A stretch of 64,000 bases of DNA from Blastococcus xanthinilyticus. Lineage in GTDB: Bacteria > Actinomycetota > Actinomycetes > Mycobacteriales > Geodermatophilaceae. The notes beneath the pieces were generated by a model. That model ran no database searches. It saw only the letters and a program-made list of their open reading frames with translations, and had not been told where the DNA came from. Positions within the stretch are counted from its first letter, which is position 1, and each line of letters opens with the position of its first letter. The stretch lies in assembly GCF_008124835.1 (NCBI RefSeq), contig NZ_VNHW01000013.1, forward strand, positions 1-64,000, given 5' to 3'. Shown in pieces: positions 21,880 to 31,149 of this stretch. The translations under genes and the position numbers were made by a program.

Positions 21880-24378
21880 TCAGAAGACCAGGTCGGGCTC
21901 CGTGGCGGCCGGCCCGCCCGTCCGGACGGCGTCGTCGGCCTCGTCGGCGTCGTCCGGGTCGGCGGAGCCGTCGGCCGGACCGGTCTCCCCGCGCTCCTCG
22001 GCGGCGGCCAGCTCGTCCAGCACGACGTCGAGCACCCGCACCGCCCCGGCCTTGTCCAGCGGGTCGTTGCCGTTGCCGCACTTGGGCGACTGGACGCACG
22101 AGGGGCAGCCGCTCTCGCACTCGCAGCTGGCCACCGTCGCCCGCGTCGCGGTCAGCCAGCGGCGCAGCGCGGCGTACCCGCGCTCGGCGAACCCGGCGCC
22201 GCCGGGGTGCCCGTCGTAGACGAAGATCGCCGCCGTCCCCGTGTCGGGGTGCACCGCGGTCGACAGCCCGCCGAGGTCCCAGCGGTCGCAGGTGGCCAGC
22301 AGCGGCAGGATGCCGATCGCCGCGTGCTCGGCGGCGTGCAGCGAGCCCGGCAGCGCGGCATCGTCCACCTCCGCCCGCTGCACGGCGCGGGTGTCCAGCG
22401 TCAGCCACACCGCCTTGGTGCGCAGCTGGCGGGCAGGGAGGTCGAGCGGGAACTCGGCCAGCACCTCGCCGGTGCCCAGCCGGCGCCGCTGGTAGGCCAC
22501 CACCTGGTTGGTCACGTCGACGACGCCGGTGTGCGCGGTCACCGGGCCCAGCCGCCGGGTCTGCTCGATGCCCGCGATCGCCAGGTCGGTGACGTCGCGC
22601 GCCACCGTCGTCCAGTCGGGGCTCTCCGGGCGCACCGCCGCGCAGGCGTCCTCGACGGCGTACTCCTCGACCACGAAGGTCTCCCCGCGGTGCACGTAGA
22701 GCGCGCCCTCGTGCACGGTCGCGTGGGCGGCGCCGCCGTCGACGGTGCCGAGCAGCCGCCCGGTACCCGCCTCGATGATCGCGACCGGCTCGTCGCCCGA
22801 GCCGCGGATGTCGACGTCCGGCCGCCCCCGGCCCGCCCAGTACCAGCCCGCCGGCCGGCGGCGCAGCTGCCCCGCGGCCACCAGCTCCGCGAGCTGCGCC
22901 TCGGCCACCGGCCCGCCGAAGTCCGGCAGGTCCGCGGGCACCAGGGGCAGCTCCGCCGCGGCGCAGCACAGCTGCGGGCCGAGCACGTAGGGGTTGGCCG
23001 GGTCGGTGACGGTGGCCTCGACCGGGCGGCCGAAGACCGCCCGCGGGTGGTGCGCCAGGTAGTGGTCCAGCGGGTCGTCGCGGGCGACGAAGACGACCAG
23101 CGACTCGCGCTGCGCCCGGCCGGCGCGGCCGGCCTGCTGCCACAGCGAGGCCAGCGTGCCGGGGTACCCGGCGAGCACGACCGCGTCCAGGCCGGCGATG
23201 TCGATGCCCAGCTCGAGGGCGTTGGTGGTGGCGACCCCGAGCAGGTCGCCGGAGGACAGCGCCCGTTCCAGTTCGCGCCGCTCCTCGGGCAGGTAGCCAC
23301 CGCGGTAGGAGTCGACCCGGCGCACCAGGTCGCCCCGGCCGCGGTCGCGCAGGATCCTCCTGGCCTGCTCGGCCACCGACTCCGCGCTGCGCCGGGATCG
23401 CACGAACGCCAGGGTCCGCGCGCCACGCTCGACGAGGTCGGCGAGCAGGCCGGCGGCGTCCGCGGCGGCCGACCGGCGCAGCGGCGCCCCGTGCTCGCCG
23501 GTGCGCTCGGTCAGCGGCGGCTCCCACAGGGCGAAGGTGGCCCCCGGCCGTGGGGAGCCGTCGTCGGTGACCGCGACGACGTCCTCGCCGACCAGCCGGG
23601 TCGCCGCGGCCGCCGGGTCGGCCACCGTGGCCGAGGCCAGGACGAACACCGGATCGGCGCCGTACCGCCGGCAGATCCGCCGCAGCCTCCGCAGCACGTG
23701 GCCCACGTGGGAGCCGAAGACGCCGCGGTAGGAGTGGCACTCGTCGATGACCACGTAGGCCACCCGCCGCAGCGTGCTCGACCAGCGCTGGTGGGCCGGC
23801 AGGATCCCGCGGTGCAGCATGTCGGGGTTGGTCACGATCCACCGGGAGTGCCGCCGCACCCAGTCGCGCTCCTCGGCCGGGGTGTCGCCGTCGTAGGCCG
23901 CCGGCCGCACCGAGGGGTCGGCCAGCGCCGCCACCGAGGCCAGCTGGTCGCGCGCCAGCGCCTTGGTCGGGGCCAGGTAGAGCACGCAGGCGCGCGGGTC
24001 CTCGGCCAGCGTCGTCAGCGCCGGCAGCTGGTAGGCCAGCGACTTGCCCGAGGCCGTGCCCGTGGCCACCACCACGTGCCGCCCGGCCCGCGCCAGCTCC
24101 GCGGCGGCGACCTGGTGCGCGTAGAGCGACCGGACGCCGCCGGCCTCGAGCCGGCCGCGCAGCCCGGTGTCGGTCCACGCCGGCCAGCCCGCCGTCCGGC
24201 TCTCCCGCACCGGGACGTGGTGCACGTGCGTGACCGGCTGTTCCTCCTCCGGCGTCCCGGTGAGGACGGCGGCGAGCAGCTCACCCCCGGGCGGCACGGC
24301 CTGCTGGGACGCGCTCCCCCCGGGGACGTCGTCCAGGCCGGGAGGGGGAGCCGACCGGACCGGGTGGAGCTCGGTCAC
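21880..24378 (-). CDS. MrfA/YprA-type DEAD/DEAH-box helicase with C-terminal DUF1998 cysteine domain
   Basis: An 832-residue superfamily 2 helicase. RecA domain 1 contains Walker A ATGTASGKS (105-113), the motif II box VIDECHSYRG and motif III LASAT; RecA domain 2 contains GVATTNALELGIDI and motif VI QQAGRAGR. The C-terminal 330 residues belong to DUF1998, ending with the four-cysteine cluster CESGCPSCVQSPKCGNGNDPLDK that binds a metal. Bacillus MrfA, the same architecture, acts in repair of mitomycin C adducts; the Mycobacterium counterpart is Rv3649. GTG 24378 follows GGAGAG directly. It faces the Tad operon and is divergent from hppA. Confidence 0.94.
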   Translation of the reverse strand: MTELHPVRSAPPPGLDDVPGGSASQQAVPPGGELLAAVLTGTPEEEQPVTHVHHVPVRESRTAGWPAWTDTGLRGRLEAGGVRSLYAHQVAAAELARAGRHVVVATGTASGKSLAYQLPALTTLAEDPRACVLYLAPTKALARDQLASVAALADPSVRPAAYDGDTPAEERDWVRRHSRWIVTNPDMLHRGILPAHQRWSSTLRRVAYVVIDECHSYRGVFGSHVGHVLRRLRRICRRYGADPVFVLASATVADPAAAATRLVGEDVVAVTDDGSPRPGATFALWEPPLTERTGEHGAPLRRSAAADAAGLLADLVERGARTLAFVRSRRSAESVAEQARRILRDRGRGDLVRRVDSYRGGYLPEERRELERALSSGDLLGVATTNALELGIDIAGLDAVVLAGYPGTLASLWQQAGRAGRAQRESLVVFVARDDPLDHYLAHHPRAVFGRPVEATVTDPANPYVLGPQLCCAAAELPLVPADLPDFGGPVAEAQLAELVAAGQLRRRPAGWYWAGRGRPDVDIRGSGDEPVAIIEAGTGRLLGTVDGGAAHATVHEGALYVHRGETFVVEEYAVEDACAAVRPESPDWTTVARDVTDLAIAGIEQTRRLGPVTAHTGVVDVTNQVVAYQRRRLGTGEVLAEFPLDLPARQLRTKAVWLTLDTRAVQRAEVDDAALPGSLHAAEHAAIGILPLLATCDRWDLGGLSTAVHPDTGTAAIFVYDGHPGGAGFAERGYAALRRWLTATRATVASCECESGCPSCVQSPKCGNGNDPLDKAGAVRVLDVVLDELAAAEERGETGPADGSADPDDADEADDAVRTGGPAATEPDLVF

Positions 24379-24466
24379 CTCTCCACTGTCACACCTGCGC
24401 GCAAGGCGACGTCGGCCGAGCGCACGGCGGCCGCTGGGCTCCCGGTCGCGGCGCGAGCGGAGAGGG

Positions 24467-24494
24467 TCACAGCCGGTGTGATCTGCCTTACAGT
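24467..24494 (+). promoter_or_regulatory. Candidate hppA promoter with inverted repeat
   Basis: TCACA (24467-24471) and TGTGA (24477-24481) form an inverted repeat just upstream of TACAGT (24489-24494), a plausible -10 for hppA with a leader of about 100 nt. The arms are opposite in orientation to the CRP/GlxR consensus, so the binding factor is unknown. Confidence 0.35.
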
Positions 24495-24600
24495 TCACGC
24501 CGTTCGTGCCCCGGCCGATGCCGGCTGGTGCCGGACGCCGACCTCCACCGATCCGGGGAGCACGGCGCCTCCCGGGCGGCCGCCGACGCCTGGAGAACAC

Positions 24601-26877
24601 ATGCCCGAGAGCTCGCTGTCCGGCGGTGACACGGCGCTGGTCGTCGTCGTCCTCGTCATCTCGCTGGCCGCGCTGGCCTTCGCCGCCTACCTGGTCAAGG
24701 CCGTGATGGCCGCCGACCAGGGCACGGTGCGGATGCGCGAGATCGCGCTGGCGGTCCAGGAGGGTGCGGCGGCCTTCCTGCGCAGGCAGTTCCGGACGCT
24801 GGGCTTCTTCGCCGTCGTCGTCTTCCTGCTCCTCCTCGTGCTGCCGGTCGCCGACGGTGGCTGGGAGACCCGCATCGGGCGGGCGATCTTCTTCCTCGTC
24901 GGCGCGCTCTTCTCGGCAGCGGTCGGCTTCATCGGGATGACCCTGGCCACCCGCGCGAACGTCCGGGTCGCCGCGGCCGCCAACGCCGGCGGGTACCTGC
25001 CCTCCTTCCGGACGGCGTACCGCACCGGTGGCGTCGTCGGGATGATCACCATCGGCCTCGGCCTCTTCGGTGCCGCGCTCGTGCTGCTGCTCTTCGACGA
25101 GACCGCACCGATCGTGCTGGAGGGGTTCGGGTTCGGCGGTGCGCTGCTGGCCATGTTCATGCGCGTCGGCGGCGGCATCTTCACCAAGGCGGCCGACGTC
25201 GGCGCCGACCTGGTGGGCAAGGTCGAGGCCGGCATCCCCGAGGACGATCCCCGCAACGCGGCCACCATCGCCGACAACGTGGGGGACAACGTCGGTGACT
25301 GCGCGGGCATGGCCGCGGATCTCTTCGAGTCCTACGCCGTCACGCTGGTCGCCGCGCTGATCCTGGGACAGGTCTTCTTCGGCTCGGTCGGCATGGTCTT
25401 CCCGCTGATGATCGCCGCGATCGGCGTCATCGCCTCGATCGTCGGTGTCCTCGCCACCCGGCCCGCGAAGACCGACGCGAGCGGCATGGCGCCGATCAAC
25501 CGCGGCTTCTTCACCTCCGCCGCGGTCTCCCTCGTGCTCGTCGCGGCGGCGTCCTTCATCTACCTGCCGAGCATCTCCGGCGGCGTCGACATGGAGGTCA
25601 GCCCCCAGGTGCTGGGCTTCGTCGCCGTGCTCATCGGCGTGGTGCTCGCCGCGGCGATCCAGCAGCTCACCGGCTACTTCACCGAGACCAGCCGCAAACC
25701 GGTCAAGGACATCGGCCGCAGCTCGCTGACCGGGCCGGCCACCGTCATCCTCTCCGGCATCTCGCTGGGCCTGGAGTCGGCCGTCTACGCCGCCCTGCTC
25801 ATCGGCGGCGCGGTCTACGGGGCCTTCCTCATCGGGGGTGCCGCGGCCCTCTACGCCGTGGCGCTGGCCGGGTGCGGGCTGCTCACCACGGCCGGCGTGA
25901 TCGTCGCCATGGACACCTTCGGCCCGGTGAGCGACAACGCGCAGGGCATCGCGGAGATGTCCGGCGACATCGACGAGGAGGGCGCCCGGGTGCTCACCGA
26001 CCTGGACGCCGTCGGCAACACCACCAAGGCGATCACCAAGGGCATCGCGATCGCGACCGCGGTGCTGGCGGCCACGGCGCTCTTCGGGTCCTACAACGCG
26101 CAGCTCGAGCTGGCACTGGAGGACGCCGGGGACACCGCCGGTGCGACGCTGCAGGAGGCCTTCAGCCTGGTGAACCCGAACAACGTCGTGGGCGCCATCA
26201 TCGGCGCCGCGGTCGTGTTCTTCTTCTCCGGCCTGGCGATCAGCGCCGTCTCGCGGGCGGCCGGCCGGGTGGTCTTCGAGGTCCGGGAGCAGTTCCGCAC
26301 CAAGCCCGGGATCATGGACTACAGCGAGAAGCCCGACTACGGGGCCGTCGTCGACATCTGCACCAAGGACTCGCTCCGCGAGCTGGCCACCCCCGGCCTG
26401 CTCGCCGTCCTCGCCCCGGTCGCGGTCGGGTTCGGGCTGGGCTTCGGCCCGCTCGCGGCGTACCTGGTCGGAGCCATCGCCGCAGGCACGCTGATGGCCG
26501 TCTTCCTGTCGAACTCCGGCGGCGCCTGGGACAACGCGAAGAAGATGGTCGAGGACGGTGCCTACGGCGGCAAGGGCAGCGAGGCCCACGCCGCGACCGT
26601 CATCGGCGACACCGTCGGCGACCCGTTCAAGGACACCGCCGGGCCGGCGATCAACCCGCTGATCAAGGTGATGAACCTGGTCGCGCTGATCATCGCCCCG
26701 GCCGTCGTCAGCCTCTCGGTCGGCGAGGGCGCGAACACCACGCTGCGCGTGCTGGTGGCCCTCGCGGCGGTGGCGGTCGTGGTCGCCGCGGTGGTGGTCT
26801 CCAAGCGCCGCTCGGTGGTCGTCGGCGGGGCCGACGCCGTGCCCACCGGCGACCGGCTGACCACCAGCGCTCCCTGA
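24601..26877 (+). CDS. hppA: Membrane-bound proton-pumping pyrophosphatase, K+-independent type
   Basis: A 758-residue protein with about 16 membrane helices that couples hydrolysis of pyrophosphate to proton export. The active-site blocks are complete: DVGADLVGKVEAGIPEDDPR, NAATIADNVGDNVGDCAGMA, MDTFGPVSDNAQGIAEMSG and GDTVGDPFKDTAGPAINP. The K+ signature reads GNTTKAITKG: lysine where K+-dependent enzymes have alanine, and threonine where they have glycine, so it belongs to the K+-independent H+-PPases. It gives a second fate for pyrophosphate besides soluble Ppa (36381). ATG 24601 follows TGGAGAACAC. Confidence 0.96.
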   Translation: MPESSLSGGDTALVVVVLVISLAALAFAAYLVKAVMAADQGTVRMREIALAVQEGAAAFLRRQFRTLGFFAVVVFLLLLVLPVADGGWETRIGRAIFFLVGALFSAAVGFIGMTLATRANVRVAAAANAGGYLPSFRTAYRTGGVVGMITIGLGLFGAALVLLLFDETAPIVLEGFGFGGALLAMFMRVGGGIFTKAADVGADLVGKVEAGIPEDDPRNAATIADNVGDNVGDCAGMAADLFESYAVTLVAALILGQVFFGSVGMVFPLMIAAIGVIASIVGVLATRPAKTDASGMAPINRGFFTSAAVSLVLVAAASFIYLPSISGGVDMEVSPQVLGFVAVLIGVVLAAAIQQLTGYFTETSRKPVKDIGRSSLTGPATVILSGISLGLESAVYAALLIGGAVYGAFLIGGAAALYAVALAGCGLLTTAGVIVAMDTFGPVSDNAQGIAEMSGDIDEEGARVLTDLDAVGNTTKAITKGIAIATAVLAATALFGSYNAQLELALEDAGDTAGATLQEAFSLVNPNNVVGAIIGAAVVFFFSGLAISAVSRAAGRVVFEVREQFRTKPGIMDYSEKPDYGAVVDICTKDSLRELATPGLLAVLAPVAVGFGLGFGPLAAYLVGAIAAGTLMAVFLSNSGGAWDNAKKMVEDGAYGGKGSEAHAATVIGDTVGDPFKDTAGPAINPLIKVMNLVALIIAPAVVSLSVGEGANTTLRVLVALAAVAVVVAAVVVSKRRSVVVGGADAVPTGDRLTTSAP

Positions 26878-27132
26878 CCGGGCGCCCGCCCCGGACCACC
26901 CCCTTGGCGGGACAGCCCCTTGCGTCCCGGGAACAGGGCAGCAGCATCTCCGTTGTGTGGGGTGACGGCACGCCCACGGAAGGTCGCCACGGCGCCTGGA
27001 GCGCGGGGTGGCTTACCGTGGCGCGCCGAGGGGCGTTCCGCGGTGGCGCCCGGCGTCCGGCACCCGCCGGACGACGGCCGGACGGCCGGCGTGCCGCACC
27101 CGCACCACCTCAGCAGCACCGACAGGAGTCCC

Positions 27133-30012
27133 GTGCCCACGAAGACCACGCAGACCGAGACCGAGAGCGCGCCCCCGACCGACGGCGGGAAGAAGACCCC
27201 CGCCCGCCGGGGCTCCGCCGCGCCCGGCGGCAGGCCGCTGGTCATCGTGGAGTCGCCGACCAAGGCCAACAAGATCGCCGGCTACCTCGGCAGCGGGTAC
27301 GTCGTGGAGGCCAGCGTCGGGCACATCCGCGACCTGCCGCGCAACGCCGCCGACGTGCCGGCCGCGCACAAGGGCGAGTCCTGGGCCCGGCTGGGCGTCG
27401 ACGTCGACAACGGCTTCTCCCCGCTCTACGTGGTCAGCCCCGACCGCAAGCAGCAGGTGACGCGGTTGAAGCAGCTGGTCAAGGAAGCCAGCGAGATCTA
27501 CCTCGCCACTGATGAGGACCGGGAGGGCGAGGCCATCGCCTGGCACCTGATCGACACCCTCAAGCCGCAGGTGCCGATCCGCCGGATGGTGTTCCACGAG
27601 ATCACCCGCGAGGCGATCGCCCGCGCCGTGGCCAACCCCCGCGAGCTGGACACCGACCTGGTCGACGCCCAGGAGACCCGCCGCATCCTCGACCGGCTCT
27701 ACGGCTACGAGGTCTCCCCGGTGCTGTGGAAGAAGGTGCTCCCCAAGCTGTCGGCCGGCCGGGTCCAGTCGGTCGCCACCCGGATCGTGGTCGAGCGCGA
27801 GCGGGCCCGGATGCGCTTCACCGCCGCGGACTACTGGAGCCTGGACGGCGTCTTCGAGGTCGCCGAGCGCAGCGCCGGGGCCGACGCGGGGGAGCCGACG
27901 TCCCTGCGCGCCCGGCTGGTGACCGTGGACGACAGCCGGGTCGCCACCGGCAAGGACTTCGACGCCGACACCGGCACGGTCACCAGCAACGTCGTCCACC
28001 TGGACGAGGCCGGCGCCCGCGGGCTCGCGGCCCGCCTGCAGGGCCGGCCGGTCACCGTCAGCCGGGTCGACGAGCGGGACTACACCCGCAAGCCCTACGC
28101 GCCCTTCATCACCTCGAGCCTGCAGATGGAGGCCGGCCGCAAGTTCGGCTGGTCGTCGGCCCAGGTCATGCGCGTGGCCCAGCGGCTGTACGAGAACGGC
28201 CACATCACCTACATGCGGACCGACTCGACCAACCTGTCCAACGAGGCGATCAGCGCCGCGCGCCGGCAGGCCGCCGAGCTCTACGGCGACGCCTACGTGC
28301 CGGCCGAGCCCCGCCGGTACGCGACCAAGGACAAGGGCGCCCAGGAGGCGCACGAGGCGATCCGCCCCGCCGGTGACTCCTTCCGCACGCCCGGCCAGCT
28401 GGCCGGGCAGCTGGCCCGCGACGAGTTCCGGCTCTACGAGCTCATCTGGCAGCGGACGATCGCCTCGCAGATGGCCAACGCCGTGGGCAAGACGCTGAGC
28501 ATCCGGCTGGCGGGGAGCTCCAGCACCGGGGAGACGGTGGAGTTCACCGCCTCCGGCCGGACCATCACCTTCCCCGGGTTCCTCCGCGCCTACGTCGAGG
28601 GCAAGGACGAAGGGGCGAGCAACGACGACGCCGAGACCGACGACAGCGAGCGCCGGCTGCCCCGCGTCGAGCGGGGCCAGCGGCTGGACACCCGCGAGCT
28701 GGAGCCGAAGGGGCACACCACCACCCCGCCGGCGCGGTACACCGAGCCCAGCCTCACCGCCCGGCTCCAGGAGCTGCGGATCGGCCGGCCGTCGACGTAC
28801 GCGTCGATCATGCAGACCATCCAGGACCGCGGCTACGTGTGGAAGAAGGGCTCGGCCCTCGTGCCGTCCTTCATCGCCTTCGCCGTGGTGAACCTGCTCG
28901 AGCAGCACTTCGGCCAGCTCGTCGACTACGACTTCACCGCCCTGCTGGAGGACGAGCTCGACGAGATCGCCGCGGGGCAGCTCGGCCGGGTCGACTGGCT
29001 CACCGAGTTCTACTTCGGCGGCGAGGGCCGGCACGCCGGTGGCATCGCGGCCTCCGGTGGGCTCAAGTCGGTGATCGGTCAGCGGCTGGAGGAGATCGAC
29101 GCCCGGGGCGTCAACTCCATCCCACTGCGGGCGGTCGCGCCCAACGGCGAGCCGGTCGTCGTCCGGGTCGGCCGGTACGGGCCGTACCTGCAGGCCGGCG
29201 GCGAGGACGGCGCCCGGGTGAGCATCCCCGAGGACATCGCCCCCGACGAGCTGACCAGCGAGAAGGTCGCCGAGCTGCTCGACGCGCCGTCGTCGGACCG
29301 CGAGCTGGGCACCGATCCGGAGTCCGGGTTCCCGGTCGCGGTGAAGGCCGGCCGGTACGGGCCGTACGTCACCACGCTGGTGCCCGAGGGCAGCAAGGAG
29401 CAGCCGCGCACCGCGAGCCTGTTCAAGTCGATGACGCCCGAGACGGTGACCCTCGAGGACGCGCTGAAGCTGCTGACCCTGCCCCGCACGGTCGGCACGG
29501 CACCGGAGGGCGAGGAGATCCAGGCCCTCAACGGCCGGTACGGCCCCTACCTCAAGAAGGGCACCGACTCGCGCTCGCTGGAGAGCGAGGACCGGCTGTT
29601 CACCGTCACGCTGGAGGAGGCGCTGGCGATCTTCGCCCAGCCCAAGCAGCGCGGGCGGGCGGCGGCGAAGGCCCCGCTCAAGGAGCTGGGTCCCGACCCG
29701 GTCACCCAGGGGCAGGTCACCGTGCGCGAGGGTCGGTTCGGCCCGTACGTCACCGACGGCGAGACCAACGCCAGCCTCCGCAAGGGCGACGAGGTCGAGT
29801 CGATCACCATCGACCGGGCGGCGGAGCTGCTGGCCGAGCGACGGGCGCGGGGGCCGGTCACCAAGAAGAAGGCCGCCAAGAAGACGACGGCGAAGAAGGC
29901 GACCGCCGCGAAGGGCACCGCCAAGAAGGCGACCGCCGCGAAGGCGACCACCAAGAAGGCGGCCACCACGAAGAAGGCGGCGCCCGCCGAGCCGGTCTCC
30001 TCCGGGGGTTGA
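27133..30012 (+). CDS. topA: DNA topoisomerase I
   Basis: A 959-residue type IA topoisomerase that relaxes negative supercoils. The Toprim domain contains VIVESPTKANKI and the metal triad TDEDREGEAIAWH. The active-site Tyr360 lies in ITYMRTDSTNLS. The C-terminal third has four repeated topoisomerase C-terminal units each built around GR(Y/F)GPY, without the zinc cysteines of the E. coli enzyme, as in mycobacteria. The last 49 residues are a lysine/alanine/threonine tail (from residue 911) of the type that confers processivity in actinobacterial TopA. GTG 27133 follows ACAGGAG. A disordered N-terminal 35 residues precedes the core. Confidence 0.97.
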   Translation: MPTKTTQTETESAPPTDGGKKTPARRGSAAPGGRPLVIVESPTKANKIAGYLGSGYVVEASVGHIRDLPRNAADVPAAHKGESWARLGVDVDNGFSPLYVVSPDRKQQVTRLKQLVKEASEIYLATDEDREGEAIAWHLIDTLKPQVPIRRMVFHEITREAIARAVANPRELDTDLVDAQETRRILDRLYGYEVSPVLWKKVLPKLSAGRVQSVATRIVVERERARMRFTAADYWSLDGVFEVAERSAGADAGEPTSLRARLVTVDDSRVATGKDFDADTGTVTSNVVHLDEAGARGLAARLQGRPVTVSRVDERDYTRKPYAPFITSSLQMEAGRKFGWSSAQVMRVAQRLYENGHITYMRTDSTNLSNEAISAARRQAAELYGDAYVPAEPRRYATKDKGAQEAHEAIRPAGDSFRTPGQLAGQLARDEFRLYELIWQRTIASQMANAVGKTLSIRLAGSSSTGETVEFTASGRTITFPGFLRAYVEGKDEGASNDDAETDDSERRLPRVERGQRLDTRELEPKGHTTTPPARYTEPSLTARLQELRIGRPSTYASIMQTIQDRGYVWKKGSALVPSFIAFAVVNLLEQHFGQLVDYDFTALLEDELDEIAAGQLGRVDWLTEFYFGGEGRHAGGIAASGGLKSVIGQRLEEIDARGVNSIPLRAVAPNGEPVVVRVGRYGPYLQAGGEDGARVSIPEDIAPDELTSEKVAELLDAPSSDRELGTDPESGFPVAVKAGRYGPYVTTLVPEGSKEQPRTASLFKSMTPETVTLEDALKLLTLPRTVGTAPEGEEIQALNGRYGPYLKKGTDSRSLESEDRLFTVTLEEALAIFAQPKQRGRAAAKAPLKELGPDPVTQGQVTVREGRFGPYVTDGETNASLRKGDEVESITIDRAAELLAERRARGPVTKKKAAKKTTAKKATAAKGTAKKATAAKATTKKAATTKKAAPAEPVSSGG
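29863..29985 (+). repeat. Low-complexity lysine-rich coding repeat in topA
   Basis: The DNA repeats AAGAAGGCG/ACCGCC-like units encoding TAKKATAAKGTAKKATAAKA and similar KK-A/T steps. Copy number of such units is likely to vary between related strains. Confidence 0.8.
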
Positions 30013-30015
30013 CCG

Positions 30016-30780
30016 GTGGCGGGCGCGCGCCGCGAGGGCGGGCCGATCGGTGCCCGGTCGTTCGGCCCGGTCGCCGCGGGCTACGCGGTGCTGCGCCCGA
30101 CCTACCCGCCGGACGCGGTCGACTTCCTGCTGGCCGGGCCTGACCGGCGGCGCACCGTCCTCGACCTCGGGGCCGGCACCGGGCTGCTGACCGAGGTCGT
30201 GACCGGCGCCGGCCACCGGGTCGTGGCGGTCGACCCCTCGCCCGAGATGCTGGCCCAGCTCTCCCGCCGGCTGCCGGGCGTCGGCACCGCCGTCGGGACC
30301 GCCGAGGCCGTCCCGCTCGCGGACGCGGCAGTCGACGCCGTCGTCGCCGGGCAGGCTGCGCACTGGTTCGCCCCCGCGCCGGCCGCCCGCGAGATCCGCC
30401 GTGTCCTGCGCGCCGGTGGGAACCTCGGGTTGATCTGGAACACCCGCGACGAGCGGGTGCCCTGGGTCGGCGCCCTGGGTGCGCTGATCGCCGAGGTGTC
30501 CCACGGGCACGAGGCCGAGCAGGGTGTGGTCGCCGACCTGGCGGCGGAGCTGCCCGCCGACGTCGCGACCACCGAGTCGAGGATCGTCCAGCGGCTGACC
30601 CCCGAGGAGGTGGTCGCAGGCATCGGGACCCGGAGCTACGTCGCCGTCATGGACGAGGCCCGGAGGCGGACCTTCCTCGCCGCCGTCCGGGAGCTGCTGG
30701 CCGCCCACCCCGGCACCCGTGGCCGGCCGGTGCTGGAGCTGCCGTACGTCACCTGCGCCTACCGGCTCACCCCGCGCTGA
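30016..30780 (+). CDS. Class I SAM-dependent methyltransferase
   Basis: A 254-residue methyltransferase of the Methyltransf_11 type. The SAM-binding motif I is TVLDLGAGTGLLTEVV, followed by the acidic loop VVAVDPSPEMLAQL, motif II GTAEAVPLADAAVDAVVAGQAAHWF and motif III AAREIRRVLRAGGNLGLIWN. Substrate is not predictable; relatives include small-molecule and quinone methylases. It starts 3 bp after topA on the same strand and is probably cotranscribed. Its last 14 bp overlap the convergent VOC gene. Confidence 0.92.
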   Translation: MAGARREGGPIGARSFGPVAAGYAVLRPTYPPDAVDFLLAGPDRRRTVLDLGAGTGLLTEVVTGAGHRVVAVDPSPEMLAQLSRRLPGVGTAVGTAEAVPLADAAVDAVVAGQAAHWFAPAPAAREIRRVLRAGGNLGLIWNTRDERVPWVGALGALIAEVSHGHEAEQGVVADLAAELPADVATTESRIVQRLTPEEVVAGIGTRSYVAVMDEARRRTFLAAVRELLAAHPGTRGRPVLELPYVTCAYRLTPR

Positions 30781-31135
30781 GCGGCTCGAGCAGCTCCAGC
30801 CGGTTGCCCACCGGGTCTGAGACGTACAGCCGCCGGTGGCCGGGGAAGTGGGGGTCCCACTCCACCGGGTGCCCGGCGGCGTCGGAGGCCGCCGCCAACC
30901 CGTCCAGGTCGTCGGCGAGCAGGCCCGGGTGCGCCTTGCGCGCCGGCCGGAAGTCCGCCTCCACGCCGCAGTGGATCTCCACCGGTCCCGACCGGAACCA
31001 GACCCCACCGCGGGCCGCGAGCACGGCCGGCTTCGCGACCTCGGTCATGCCGAGGACCGCTCCGTAGAAGGCCCGCAGGGCGTCCTCGCTCCCGGCGGGG
31101 CAGGCGACCAGCACGTGGTGGAGCCGGGTGAGCAC
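30767..31135 (-). CDS. VOC-superfamily (glyoxalase-like) dioxygenase-fold protein
   Basis: A 122-residue single-domain VOC protein: LTRLHHVLVACPAGSEDALRAFYGAVLGM at the N-terminus, the metal-binding HCGVEADFRPARKAHPGLL in the middle and HRRLYVSDPVGNRLELLEPL at the end. Putative metal ligands are His6 or His7, the mid-chain His and the final Glu of the LELLE strand, the usual 2-His-1-Glu arrangement. Substrate is unknown. GTG 31135 follows GGAGG with 5-nt spacing. It is followed by the Tam-type methyltransferase on the same strand (upstream), 14 bp away. Confidence 0.9.
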   Translation of the reverse strand: MLTRLHHVLVACPAGSEDALRAFYGAVLGMTEVAKPAVLAARGGVWFRSGPVEIHCGVEADFRPARKAHPGLLADDLDGLAAASDAAGHPVEWDPHFPGHRRLYVSDPVGNRLELLEPLSAG

Positions 31136-31149
31136 AGGACCTCCGGGGG

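Noticed and set aside
24467..24481. CRP/GlxR binding site upstream of hppA
   Set aside because: The half-sites are inverted (TCACA-N5-TGTGA) relative to the consensus TGTGA-N6-TCACA, so assignment is not justified.
21880..26589. Open frames of 1000 codons or more on the strand opposite hppA, topA and clpC
   Set aside because: They are mirror frames caused by high GC and lack of stop codons; their translations are Gly/Arg/His-rich without domains, while the opposite strand encodes clear proteins.
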